Positions 28,096-35,930 of a stretch of 64,000 bases of DNA are shown here, in pieces (the stretch's first letter is position 1; each line of letters begins with the position of its first letter). This DNA is from Pseudomonas sp. TH31 (GTDB lineage: Bacteria > Pseudomonadota > Gammaproteobacteria > Pseudomonadales > Pseudomonadaceae), in the NCBI RefSeq assembly GCF_016650815.1, contig NZ_JAEKEZ010000016.1, positions 29,781 through 93,780 of the forward strand, read 5' to 3'. A program made the position numbers and the translations under genes. Below the pieces are notes generated by a model that saw only the letters and a program-made list of their open reading frames with translations, was not told where the DNA came from and did no database searches.

Positions 28096-28557
28096 TCACA
28101 GGTATCGAGTCATGAGCCACTGGTCCTTTTCCCAGGCCTGGAAACCCTCGAGCACCGTCCAGCCACGCTTGGCGTAGTAGTCGCTCCTGTCCTGTGTGTG
28201 CAGATACATCCGAGACACCCCCGTGGTTTTGGCTTGTTCGCAAATCCCTTCGATCAAGCGCTCCGCCAGACCTTGGCCGCGCGCCTCGGGGCTGACGAAT
28301 ACACAGGCCAGCCACGGACCGAGATCGGGTCGATGAGCCAGGTCGGCCTTGGCCAGTGCCGCACCGCCCAGCAGTTGATCGCCGTCCAGCGCAATCAGGC
28401 ATTTCCAGTCGCCATTGGTTTGGCCGGCGGCGAACTCGCGCTGCCAGTCGGGCAGGGGTTGTTCGGCGTATTCGTAATGGAATTGCCGATGAATCCACCC
28501 GGCGAACGTATCGCTGTATTGCGGGTGATGGGCGAGCCAGTCCAGACGCGGTTGCAT
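28096..28557 (-). CDS. GNAT family N-acetyltransferase
   Basis: This 153-aa GNAT domain has the acetyl-CoA loop region VFVSPEARGQGLAERLIEGI (V/I-x-P-x-x-R-x-x-G-x-G/A) near residues 89-108, followed by VSRMYLHTQDRSDYYAKRGW. MQPRLDWLAHHP at the start matches Pseudomonas GNATs of unknown substrate. It stands alone, with a REP pair after its stop. Confidence 0.82.
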   Translation of the reverse strand: MQPRLDWLAHHPQYSDTFAGWIHRQFHYEYAEQPLPDWQREFAAGQTNGDWKCLIALDGDQLLGGAALAKADLAHRPDLGPWLACVFVSPEARGQGLAERLIEGICEQAKTTGVSRMYLHTQDRSDYYAKRGWTVLEGFQAWEKDQWLMTRYL

Positions 28558-28806
28558 GGGTTGAATCCTTTCAAAGTCGGTGACGTATAAGCGCTGATGA
28601 TTGAGCGGTCGGCAATCCCAAGGCGCAGTGTTACACCGCTCTAACAGATCGACCGCCGTTTATCGGCGAACAGCGGATTCAGGCCCGTCACCGGACGACC
28701 GGCTACAACGCGGCGATGCCCCAGGGCGATAGTTGGCGAGCAGGGTAACTGCCCCAGGCGGTCACCCATAAGAAGCTGTCACCGATAACAAGAAAGAGAG
28801 GTTGCC

Positions 28807-29079
28807 ATGCCCAAGTTCATTATTGAACGCGAGATTCCAGGCGCGGGATCACTGTCAGAACAGGAACTGAAAGGGATCTCGCAAACGTCCTGCAACGTAC
28901 TGCGCGAGTTAGGCCCCGAGGTGCAATGGCTGCAGAGCTACGTCACCGGCGACAAGGTCTACTGCGTATACATCGCGCCGAACGCAGAACTCATCCGGGA
29001 ACATGCCAGGCAAGGCGGTTTTCCGGCCAACAGCGTGTCGCAGGTCATGAACATCATCGATCCCACCACGGCGGAGTAG
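28807..29079 (+). CDS. DUF4242 domain protein
   Basis: This 90-aa protein begins MPKFIIEREIPGAGSLSEQE and ends with a conserved-type NSVSQVMNIIDPTTAE. The pattern (alpha/beta ferredoxin-like stress-response fold; VYCVYIAPNAELIREHARQGGFP) matches the DUF4242 family (SCO4226-like, proposed nickel binders). GAGAGG precedes the ATG. It lies 51 nt upstream of a methyltransferase gene and could be co-transcribed with it. No function is known. Confidence 0.8.
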   Translation: MPKFIIEREIPGAGSLSEQELKGISQTSCNVLRELGPEVQWLQSYVTGDKVYCVYIAPNAELIREHARQGGFPANSVSQVMNIIDPTTAE

Positions 29080-29130
29080 TCGTCCGTCAAAGCCTGATCC
29101 GTGTTCCAACCCGCGAGGGAGCCACGCTTC

Positions 29131-29943
29131 ATGAGTACACCTATTGATCTTGCTGCCCTGAAAAACCGTCAGATGGTCGCCTGGGCCAGCGGCGACTACA
29201 CCGTGATCGGCACCACGTTGCAGATCGTCGGCGAGCAACTGGCCGAAGCCTGCGACTTGCGCTGCGACGAGCGGGTACTGGACGTCGCCGCCGGTAACGG
29301 CAATGCCACGCTCGCCGCCGCCCGCCGAGGCTGCGACGTCACCTCCACCGATTATGTGGCAGCGCTGCTGGAACGCGGTGAAGACCGCGCCAGGGCCGAA
29401 CGGCTGGAGGTGATTTTTCAAGTCGCCGACGCCGAAGCACTGCCCTTCGACGATGGCAGTTTCGACGCCGTGCTGTCGACCTTCGGCGTGATGTTCGCGC
29501 CGGACCAGCCCAAGGCCGCCACGGAGCTGGCGCGGGTCTGCCGCCCCGGTGGGCGCATCGGCCTGGCCAACTGGACGCCGGAGGGCTTTGTCGGCCAGAT
29601 GTTCAAGGTGCTTGCCCGTCATGTTCCGCCGCCGCCCGTAGCATTACCACCGTCGAACTGGGGCAACGAAGCCTGGTTGCACACGCACTTCAATGACCAG
29701 GACTTCCTGACCCAGGTGACGCGTCGAACCTTCAACTTCCGCTACCGCTCGGCGGCGCACTTCATCGACACCTTCCGTAACTGGTACGGGCCGGTGCACA
29801 AGGCGTTTGCGGTGTTGCCGGTTGACGGGGCCACAGGGCTGGAAAGGGACCTTGGCGAGTTGCTGAACCGGATGAACCGAGCGGGGGAGGCTTCGCTGGT
29901 GGTGCCGAGTGAGTATCTGGAAGTGGTGATCACACGGTGTTGA
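29131..29943 (+). CDS. Class I SAM-dependent methyltransferase (UbiE-like)
   Basis: This is a 270-aa methyltransferase. Motif I is VLDVAAGNGNATLAAARRG (residues about 50-68), followed by the acidic TDYVAALLERGEDRA, ADAEALPFDDGSFDAVLSTFGVMFAPD (motif II/III) and ARVCRPGGRIGLANW. It belongs with UbiE/MenG-like small-molecule methyltransferases. The start MSTPIDLAALK at 29131 has GAGGGAG upstream. The target is unknown. Confidence 0.85.
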   Translation: MSTPIDLAALKNRQMVAWASGDYTVIGTTLQIVGEQLAEACDLRCDERVLDVAAGNGNATLAAARRGCDVTSTDYVAALLERGEDRARAERLEVIFQVADAEALPFDDGSFDAVLSTFGVMFAPDQPKAATELARVCRPGGRIGLANWTPEGFVGQMFKVLARHVPPPPVALPPSNWGNEAWLHTHFNDQDFLTQVTRRTFNFRYRSAAHFIDTFRNWYGPVHKAFAVLPVDGATGLERDLGELLNRMNRAGEASLVVPSEYLEVVITRC

Positions 29944-29963
29944 TGATTGGCAATGCAGATCAA

Positions 29964-30121
29964 ATGTGGGAGCGGGCTTGCTCGCGAAGGCGGTGTGTCA
30001 GTCACCGGTGATGTTGAATGTTACGGCCTCTTCGCGTTCAAGCCCGCTCCCACACTTGATCGGTGTCTTGCACAAAATCTGCGGCTGACTCGGTCAAGTG
30101 GGAGCGAGCCTGCTCGCGATT
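29964..30121. repeat. REP inverted pair plus single copy
   Basis: The pair at 29964-30056 (one arm altered to CGCGTTCAAGCC) is followed by a single copy at 30098-30121. Confidence 0.85.
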
Positions 30122-30129
30122 ACGGAACG

Positions 30130-30361
30130 TCAGATCTGCGCAATGTTCACCTCAACCTTCTTCCCCATGCTGAGGCGCGGCTCCACGGCATAGCCCAGGG
30201 ATTCATAAAAACCCTTCACGCTTTCATTGGTGCTGACAATCTGCAGATTGATCTTCATGCATCCGCGCGCCGTCAAAGCTTGCTCGGCATGGCGTACCAG
30301 CCTGGCGCCCAACCCTTGTCGGCGCTGTGCCGGATGCACTGCAACCGAATAGAGCCAGCCA
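30130..30361 (-). pseudogene. GNAT acetyltransferase remnant, N-terminus lost
   Basis: Only the C-terminal half of a GNAT domain remains: WLYSVAVHPAQRRQGLGARL (acetyl-CoA loop Q-R-R-x-G-x-G) through INLQIVSTNESVKGFYESLGY to the stop at 30130. Upstream of 30362 the coding sequence is replaced abruptly by a half copy of the second repeat family. There is no plausible start for a complete protein, so this is a truncated relic. Confidence 0.72.
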
Positions 30362-30413
30362 CGTCAAAAGATCGTCCGAACGCGGCCCGAGCCTTCGGTA
30401 GCTCCTACAGGGG
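30362..30413. repeat. Second-family half repeat at a gene break
   Basis: AAAAGATCGTCCGAACGCGG followed by AGCCTTCGGTAGCTCCTACA abuts the truncated GNAT gene. Confidence 0.75.
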
Positions 30414-30510
30414 ATCGCATTTCGGTCGCGCAAAATAAATCTGCTCCGACAACCACCACATCATGGGAACTGCTTTAATCGAGGTTCCGCAAAATCGGGA
30501 CCCACGTGCA

Positions 30511-31110
30511 ATGGATGCTTCGAACGCAACAGCCCTGCAGAACCTGCTCGCCCGCCGGCGCAGCGTCAGACGTTACACCGGCGACCCCATCCCGCTGAGC
30601 GCCGTGCTCAACATCCTGTCTGCCGGGCAGGGCCGGACATCCTCAGAGGGCAAGCGTACAGCGCCCTCGGCCCATGCGTTGTATCCGCTGACCCTGGGCG
30701 TCATCGTTCGTCGGGTCGAGGGCTTGTCACCAGGTTTCTACGCCTTCGAGCCCGATTCGGCGCAGCTCACAGTGTCCGGTCCCAGCCTTGCGGCCGGGGT
30801 TCTGAATGGCGCCGCGCTGGGTGATGAAACCTGGCTGGAGGACGCTGCCGTTGTGGTGGTGATCATCGCAAACCGAGACCTGGCCATCCAGCACTTTGCC
30901 GAACAGCAAGCGGATGGCTTGCGTGGCGCGCGTTATGTCGATTTTGAAGCGGGAGCGGTCGCGCAAAACATGTACCTGGCGGTGACGGCACAAGGGTTGG
31001 GGGCTGTGGTGGTAATGGGTTTTGACGATGGCGCAATGAAACGTACTTTTGAACTGGATGAAACCCGTCAGCCCGTGGCGCTTTTCTGCGTTGGCCAACC
31101 GGCAGTTTGA
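30511..31110 (+). CDS. SagB/ThcOx-type nitroreductase family oxidoreductase
   Basis: This is an FMN-dependent nitroreductase-fold protein of about 199 aa. LLARRRSVRRYTGDPIPLSAV is the FMN-phosphate-binding N-terminus, RTAPSAHALYPLTLGVIVRR matches the SagB-type dehydrogenase signature (PSaGaLyP-like), and YVDFEAGAVAQNMYLAVTAQGLGAV is the C-terminal FMN site. SagB-type enzymes oxidise thiazolines/oxazolines in peptide natural products, but stand-alone members occur and no such cluster is present here. The start MDASNATALQN (30511) is chosen; an ATG at 30463 is possible. Confidence 0.8.
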   Translation: MDASNATALQNLLARRRSVRRYTGDPIPLSAVLNILSAGQGRTSSEGKRTAPSAHALYPLTLGVIVRRVEGLSPGFYAFEPDSAQLTVSGPSLAAGVLNGAALGDETWLEDAAVVVVIIANRDLAIQHFAEQQADGLRGARYVDFEAGAVAQNMYLAVTAQGLGAVVVMGFDDGAMKRTFELDETRQPVALFCVGQPAV

Positions 31111-31178
31111 TCGGCAGACTGAACATCGCCACTCTACGGATAGCGATTTTTCGACACAGGCAGGAGCTCGTTCGCAGC

Positions 31179-31601
31179 ATGAAAAATACCAATGCACTTT
31201 TTCTGCCTGATCGCAGCGATGCTTTCGATGAGGCGGCGATGGCGTGTGCAGCCATCGCTTGTATCGAAGCCTTCACCGACGCCTTCAACGCTCGGGACCT
31301 GGCGGGTATGGATTGCTTTCTTCACTTTCCTCACGTCATCCTTTCCGGGGAAAACCTGGTGATCTGGGACCGGGCCGGGCAGCTGCCGGATGATTTTTTT
31401 GTTGAGTTGACGCGTCAGACGGGCTGGGACCATACGGTTTACCAGGATAAGCGTGTGGTCCTGGTGAGCCCTCGAAAGGTCCATTTGTATGTTCGGTATT
31501 CGCGCAATCGAGCGGATGGGGCCGTCATCACGTTTCATGAAAACCTGTGGGTGGTGACTTGGGACGAAGGGCGCTGGGGAATAAAACAGCGTTCGTATTG
31601 A
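31179..31601 (+). CDS. NTF2-like (SnoaL/DUF4440-type) hypothetical protein
   Basis: This 140-aa protein has a predicted alpha+beta cone fold. The helix ACIEAFTDAFNARDLAGMDCFLHFPHVIL and the terminal FHENLWVVTWDEGRWGIKQRSY are typical of SnoaL/ketosteroid-isomerase-like proteins. No catalytic residues can be assigned. CAGGAG lies 12 nt before the ATG. It follows the SagB-type gene by 68 nt and may be co-transcribed. Confidence 0.7.
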   Translation: MKNTNALFLPDRSDAFDEAAMACAAIACIEAFTDAFNARDLAGMDCFLHFPHVILSGENLVIWDRAGQLPDDFFVELTRQTGWDHTVYQDKRVVLVSPRKVHLYVRYSRNRADGAVITFHENLWVVTWDEGRWGIKQRSY

Positions 31602-31625
31602 GCCGCCCGTTCATCAAGACTTCAC

Positions 31626-31707
31626 CGTAGGAGCTGCCGAAGGCTGCGCTCAGCAGCGCCGAAAAAGATCAACGTCAAAAGATCGCAGCCTTCGGCAGCT
31701 CCTACAC
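31626..31707. repeat. Second-family repeat, inverted pair
   Basis: CGTAGGAGCTGCCGAAGGCT and the inverse with the GATCGCAGCCTTCGGCAGCT arm; 82 bp. Confidence 0.85.
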
Positions 31708-31740
31708 AAGATTGTGTGCAGTGGCTGGCCAATTTATTCA

Positions 31741-31754
31741 TTGATCATGATCAA
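31741..31754. promoter_or_regulatory. Perfect ANR/FNR box TTGATCATGATCAA
   Basis: It matches the TTGAT-N4-ATCAA consensus for the oxygen-responsive regulators ANR/FNR/DNR, inside a 16-bp perfect palindrome (31740-31755). It lies about 90 nt upstream of the start of the alcohol dehydrogenase relic, a class of gene commonly under ANR control in Pseudomonas. Confidence 0.65.
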
Positions 31755-31841
31755 TCTTTCATCCGTCCATGCGGCGCAGTCTGGGCTTCGCGCTGAATTC
31801 AAGCGCAGGCGCGACCACCGGAGGCGATGATCGTTGCGAGG

Positions 31842-31958
31842 ATGAAAGCGGCGATATTCGTTGAAAAGAACCGGATCGTGCTGGAAGACATCGAAGCGGC
31901 GTATGAACTGTTTGCACATCAGCGCGATGGCGTGATGAAAGTCGCTATCACCGCTTGA
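31842..31958 (+). pseudogene. Zinc-dependent alcohol dehydrogenase relic with large internal deletion
   Basis: The 38-codon frame starts MKAAIFVEKNRIVLED, the usual N-terminus of the Pseudomonas MDR zinc alcohol dehydrogenases, and continues without interruption into IEAAYELFAHQRDGVMKVAI, the usual C-terminus. Roughly 310 residues, including all zinc ligands and the NAD-binding domain, are missing in frame. The junction is at LED/IEAAY, a motif present at both ends of the intact family, so deletion between short direct repeats is likely. An ANR box survives upstream. Confidence 0.72.
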
Positions 31959-31991
31959 ACCCCACATGATCCAGAAGGTAGCGCTGAACCC

Positions 31992-32084
31992 AATGTGGGA
32001 GCGGGCTTGCTCGCGAAGGCGATGTGTCAGTCGATATTGATGGTGACTAACACACCGCTTTCGCGAGCAAGCTCGCTCCCACAG
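31992..32084. repeat. REP inverted pair
   Basis: ATGTGGGAGCGGGCTTGCTC and the inverse CGAGCAAGCTCGCTCCCACA, 93 bp. Confidence 0.88.
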
Positions 32085-32127
32085 GGGATTTGTGTTGTTC
32101 GGGCGATCAGGTGGCTTCGGCGCCCGG

Positions 32128-32850
32128 TTACTTGTGCCGCGAGCCGTCGAACCACTCCATGGCCGTGCGCCAGATGCAGATCCCCAGGAAGTACGCCGAC
32201 ATCAGCAGCCAAAGGCCCATCACCAGTGGGTTGATCACCGGGTGGTTGACCACCAGCGACAAGCTGCACAACAGCCAGATGGCGGTCACGGCGATGTTGA
32301 TCGGCATGAACTTGCGTACGCGAAACGGGTGCAGGAATTTCATTCGGGTCACGGTCAGCAGCGCCAGGCCGATGACGGTGAGCAGCGTCACCCATGGCGA
32401 CGGGGCGATGATGTACAGGCACAGCGCGACGACGTTCCAGGCCGCGGGGAAGCCCTGGAAGTAGTTGTCTTTGCTTTTCATGTTGACGTTGCAGAAGCAG
32501 AACAGCGACGAGACCAGGATCAGCGACACGGTCAGCAGCAGCGTGTAGTCCGGCAACGGGATGTAGCGGTAGATGAACAGCGCCGGGATGAACACGTAGG
32601 TCAGGTAGTCGATGACCAGGTCGAGGATCGAACCGTCGAAACTCGGCAGCACCGATTGCACATTGACCTTGCGTGCCAGCGCCCCGTCGAGGCCGTCGAC
32701 GATCAGCGCCACGCCCAGCCACAGCAGGCAATGGATCGGCTGGTTTTCCAGCAGCGCGAGGGTGGCCAGGAAGGCCGTGACCACGCCGGTCGCGGTAAAA
32801 CCATGGGCGCTCCATGCTTTGAGTCTGGCGATGTGTAAGGTTGATATCAC
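32128..32850 (-). CDS. pcs: Phosphatidylcholine synthase (CDP-diacylglycerol-choline O-phosphatidyltransferase)
   Basis: Pcs makes phosphatidylcholine directly from choline and CDP-diacylglycerol in the inner membrane. The 240-aa protein has about 8 hydrophobic segments and a CDP-alcohol phosphotransferase signature, VDGLDGALARKVNVQSVLPS followed by FDGSILDLVIDYLTYVF, with the spaced aspartates of the Pcs subgroup (residues about 52-87). The GTG at 32850 has CTGGAG 10 nt upstream; a TTG farther upstream is less likely. It stands alone. Confidence 0.86.
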   Translation of the reverse strand: MISTLHIARLKAWSAHGFTATGVVTAFLATLALLENQPIHCLLWLGVALIVDGLDGALARKVNVQSVLPSFDGSILDLVIDYLTYVFIPALFIYRYIPLPDYTLLLTVSLILVSSLFCFCNVNMKSKDNYFQGFPAAWNVVALCLYIIAPSPWVTLLTVIGLALLTVTRMKFLHPFRVRKFMPINIAVTAIWLLCSLSLVVNHPVINPLVMGLWLLMSAYFLGICIWRTAMEWFDGSRHK

Positions 32851-33052
32851 GGGGGCGTTCTCCAGAAAGTGAAGCAAGCCAGTCAGCACCCTTCTATATG
32901 GGGGCGTCGGCAAACCGGGTCGGGTTGCAGGTATCGACCGGGAATCCGGGGATAAGGTTCACCACCTTTAAATCTTAGCGCGCTGTAGAAAAATACTTCG
33001 GATAAATCTGCCGGGCTGTTTGCCCGGATGTGGTTCTCCAGACACCACAACC

Positions 33053-33145
33053 CCTGTGGGCGCGGGCTTGCTCGCGAAAGCGGTCTGCCAGTCGATATTG
33101 AGGGTGGCTGATACACCGCTTTCGCGAGCAAGCCCGCTCCCACAT
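33053..33145. repeat. REP inverted pair
   Basis: CTGTGGGCGCGGGCTTGCTC and the inverse GCAAGCCCGCTCCCACAT between same-strand genes. Confidence 0.85.
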
Positions 33146-33161
33146 TGGGTCGGCGGTGGGT

Positions 33162-33586
33162 TTACAACACCTTGCTCATAAACACCCGGCTGGTGCCCTC
33201 CGGCAGGCACGGGAGCTCGCCAAAGCGCTGCCAGCCGTGCTTCTCGTAAAACCCAGGGCCTGAAAACTCAAGGTGTAGAGCACCGCCGAACGACAGCCGC
33301 GCCGACGGCCTTCGTCTTCACAGGCCTGGAGCAGTCGTGAGCCCAGCCCGGAGCCGCGCAGCGACTCGGGTAAGTAGAACAAGTCGAGAAACAGCAGGCC
33401 CAGCGATGTACGGCCGGTCATCCCGCCCAGCACCTGATGAGTCTCAGGATCGCGGATCGTTACCGCCAGCGCCTGCCGGTCGTTGATCCCCGTGGCCTGA
33501 TCATTGAAGGCACTGAGCCCGGCGCTGAGTACGTCGGCGACTTCAGGTTCGATCACGTCGCTGACGACGATCTGATGCTGATCCAT
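33162..33586 (-). CDS. GNAT family N-acetyltransferase, one-base frameshift
   Basis: The N-terminal part (MDQHQIVVSDVIEPEVADVL, GGMTGRTSLGLLFLDLFYLPES, RGSGLGSRLLQACEDEG) contains the acetyl-CoA loop. After VLYTLSFQA the frame changes: one base missing at the run 33256-33258 restores PGFYEKHGWQRFGELPCLPE and a stop at 33162. Repaired length is 141 aa. The family is common beside VOC genes in Pseudomonas; the substrate is unknown. It lies 27 nt downstream of a VOC-domain gene. Confidence 0.8.
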
Positions 33587-33613
33587 GGCTGGGGTGATCC
33601 TCTGGGCGGCGGG

Positions 33614-33979
33614 TTAGCGAGGGTAGAACACTCGCAGCCGATGGTCATCGGGGTCAAGCGCGACGAAGGTGCGGCCGAAATCGAGTTCGGTGGGCGGTTG
33701 CAGGATGCTCAGACCGAGGCTGGACCATTTGGCGAAAATCCCGTCGACCTCTTCTGCAGACGCCACCGCAAATGCTAACTCGATGCCGCCGCCGGTCATC
33801 CCCACCGCCGGCTCAGCGGTGTGCCGCGACCAGAGCCCCAGCTTGTAGCCGCCATCAAGCACAAACAACGCGAAGGTCGGGGATTCTTCCACGGGTTTGA
33901 GGTCCAGCAGAAACTCGTAAAACCGTGCACTGACGGCGGGATTTTCGACGAACAGCAACAGATAGCGAGGCGTGATCAT
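33614..33979 (-). CDS. VOC superfamily (glyoxalase/bleomycin resistance-like) protein
   Basis: This 121-aa protein has paired beta-alpha-beta-beta-beta modules: PRYLLLFVENPAVSARFYEFLLDL and GGGIELAFAVASAEEVDGIFAKW...FVALDPDDHRLRVFYPR. Metal ligands are only partly matched (E in GGGIELAF; His in DPDDHRLRV), so enzymatic activity is unsure. MITPRYLLL at 33979 follows GGAGCCGTCCC, fixing the start. Likely co-transcribed with the GNAT gene downstream. Confidence 0.8.
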   Translation of the reverse strand: MITPRYLLLFVENPAVSARFYEFLLDLKPVEESPTFALFVLDGGYKLGLWSRHTAEPAVGMTGGGIELAFAVASAEEVDGIFAKWSSLGLSILQPPTELDFGRTFVALDPDDHRLRVFYPR

Positions 33980-34154
33980 GGGACGGCTCCGTTGTAGGTC
34001 GCTCAAGCATAGAAGGGAGCACTGTCAGTTTCTGTCAGTAGCGTGAGCGTTTGCGGTTTGAGGGAGGGGCACGTCGGCCAAACGGTGCTGGCACAATTGT
34101 CGGGCGGGGCTATCGTTGCCTGACCGCGTTCTGCCTATCAATGAGGGCTTCGTC

Positions 34155-34877
34155 ATGAACACCAGCGATTTGCTCGAACAACTGCTGCGGGCCGGCCAAG
34201 GCTCGACGGCGCAACAGGGCGGCGCTTCGTCGTCCCAGGGAGGCCTGGATGGTCTCGGTGGATTGCTCGGCGGCCTGCTGGGCGGTGGCGCCGGTTCCAG
34301 TGCTGGCGGTGGCGGGTTGGGTGGCTTGCTCGGCGGTTTGCTGGGCGGTGGCTCAGCGTTGGGTGGCTCGACCCAGAGCCGCTCTTCGGGCGGCACCAAC
34401 TACGCGGCGCTGGCGTCCCTCGGGATGATGGCGTTCCAGGCCTATCAAACCTGGCAGCGCAGCCAGGCCTCAGCACCGCAACAGGCGCCGCGCACGGTCG
34501 ACCTGTTGTCCGGCCCGGAAGTCGAGGAGCACAGCCACGCGGTGCTGCGCGCGTTGATCGCTGCCGCGAAGGCTGATGGCCGGATCGACGACAAGGAGAA
34601 ACAGATGATCAGCGCCGAAATCGGCCGCCACACCGATGACCCGCAACTGCAGCAATGGCTCGACGCCGAAGTCGCCCGTCCGCTGGACGCCGCCGATGTG
34701 GCGCAATCGGCCACCGATCCGGCCATCGCTGCGGAAATGTACCTGGCCAGCGTGATGGTGGTGGACGATCAGCAAGACGCCGAGCGCAATTATCTGGATG
34801 AACTGGCGGCGGCGCTGAAGATTGATCCGCAGTTGCAGGTGCATCTGGAACAGCAGGCCAAGGGTGGCGCGGCTTAA
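34155..34877 (+). CDS. DUF533/TerB-like protein with Gly-rich repeats
   Basis: The 240-aa protein opens with MNTSDLLEQLLRAGQG, then about 60 residues of Gly/Leu/Ser-rich repeats (GGLLGGLLGGG twice, residues about 34-72). The C-terminal domain (about 120-238; VLRALIAAAKADGRIDDKEK with the acidic AKADGxIxxxE motif) is the TerB/DUF533 type seen in YebE-like inner-membrane proteins. Metal binding by the acidic motif is known for TerB; the role here is unknown. GAGG precedes the ATG. Confidence 0.83.
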   Translation: MNTSDLLEQLLRAGQGSTAQQGGASSSQGGLDGLGGLLGGLLGGGAGSSAGGGGLGGLLGGLLGGGSALGGSTQSRSSGGTNYAALASLGMMAFQAYQTWQRSQASAPQQAPRTVDLLSGPEVEEHSHAVLRALIAAAKADGRIDDKEKQMISAEIGRHTDDPQLQQWLDAEVARPLDAADVAQSATDPAIAAEMYLASVMVVDDQQDAERNYLDELAAALKIDPQLQVHLEQQAKGGAA

Positions 34878-34927
34878 CAAGAATCCTCACTTGTGCACCG
34901 ATTGATTCAACGGACGCACCCAATCCC

Positions 34928-35029
34928 TGTAGGAGCTGCCGCAGGCGCGATCTTTGATCTTGCTGTTCGGTGGCTTCCACATCGAAAAGAGCAAGATCAA
35001 AAGATCGCCGCCTTCGGCAGCTCCTACGG
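34928..35029. repeat. Second-family repeat, inverted pair
   Basis: TGTAGGAGCTGCCGCAGGCG and the inverse CGCCTTCGGCAGCTCCTACG; hairpin between convergent genes. Confidence 0.85.
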
Positions 35030-35039
35030 TGGGCGTGTT

Positions 35040-35714
35040 TTACCGGATAAACGCCTGCAAATCGGCCGTCAGCTTGTTGATCGCCGCTTTGAAGTCATTG
35101 ACGGTGATTTTCTGGCTGGTATTGCTCAACTGCTCGCCAAACACCTTGCGCACCACTTTGACCACGACCTGGTTGTTGCTCGCGTCCACCAACTCGGCTT
35201 CAAGAAACAGCGTGGTGTCCTGAGTACGATGGCCCGAGGCCGCACTCACCCCGCCAACCACCGCGGCAACCGGCACTACTTCATACCATTGCATACCTTC
35301 GTTAGACGCGGTTACACCGGTGATCGCCGCCCGCAGGACAAGCGTTTTGGAGCCTGGCGGTGCTGCCTTGGCACTGCTCACAATGCGGTATTTCTGGCCG
35401 AGTACGCCCCTGGCGTTGCTGGTCATGTAGTTCTGCAATTCTTGCAGCGTCCGAAGGTCGACCCGATCGTTGGGTTTTGGCGTCGGATACAGTTCCAGCT
35501 TCATGAATGCCACGGTGTCGTAGGCGTTGGGGTTCCACGACGGGCTGACCCAGCGCATGGCCTTCTCGCCGCTGGTGGTGGTCACTTCCTGTAGGTTGTT
35601 GTAGTTGGGCAGGAAGCCCGAATACTGCTCCCGCTCGGTGACTTTCGAGGTGCAACCGCCCAGCAACAGGCTGGCCAGTGCGGCGCCGATGAATATTTTT
35701 CGGGACAAGTTCAT
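35040..35714 (-). CDS. DUF3313-type lipoprotein
   Basis: This is a 224-aa protein with a lipoprotein signal: MNLSRKIFIGAALASLLLGGC has the lipobox LLGGC with Cys21. The mature part (YSGFLPNYNNLQEV, YPTPKPNDRVDLRTLQELQ, and AAITGVTASNEGMQWYEVVP) matches the DUF3313 family of proteobacterial lipoproteins, whose role is unknown. The ATG at 35714 has GGAG upstream. It is divergent from the polyamine-type cluster. Confidence 0.82.
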   Translation of the reverse strand: MNLSRKIFIGAALASLLLGGCTSKVTEREQYSGFLPNYNNLQEVTTTSGEKAMRWVSPSWNPNAYDTVAFMKLELYPTPKPNDRVDLRTLQELQNYMTSNARGVLGQKYRIVSSAKAAPPGSKTLVLRAAITGVTASNEGMQWYEVVPVAAVVGGVSAASGHRTQDTTLFLEAELVDASNNQVVVKVVRKVFGEQLSNTSQKITVNDFKAAINKLTADLQAFIR

Positions 35715-35902
35715 AGTGCTGTGTGCTCCGTGGGGTGATGTCGTTATTTTTCGATAACGGTAGTTCAAAAACGCCAGGTCATGTTCCCGGTCACAACTTG
35801 AATCCAGGCATTGTCGAACTGACCGGACGTTCGAATGCCCGGCGTCGACTTGTATGAAGGATGAATCGGCGTTGCCTGCGTGAAATTATTGCTGTAGTTT
35901 TT

Positions 35903-35930
35903 CATGAAATTATAAAAACATAATTTCATG
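35903..35930. promoter_or_regulatory. Perfect inverted repeat CATGAAATTAT-N6-ATAATTTCATG over a start codon
   Basis: An 11+11 bp perfect palindrome ends exactly on the ATG of the downstream oxidase gene (35928-35930). A related half site, GTGAAATTATT, lies 24 nt upstream (35879). This is a strong candidate operator for the XRE-cupin regulator encoded next door. Confidence 0.65.
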
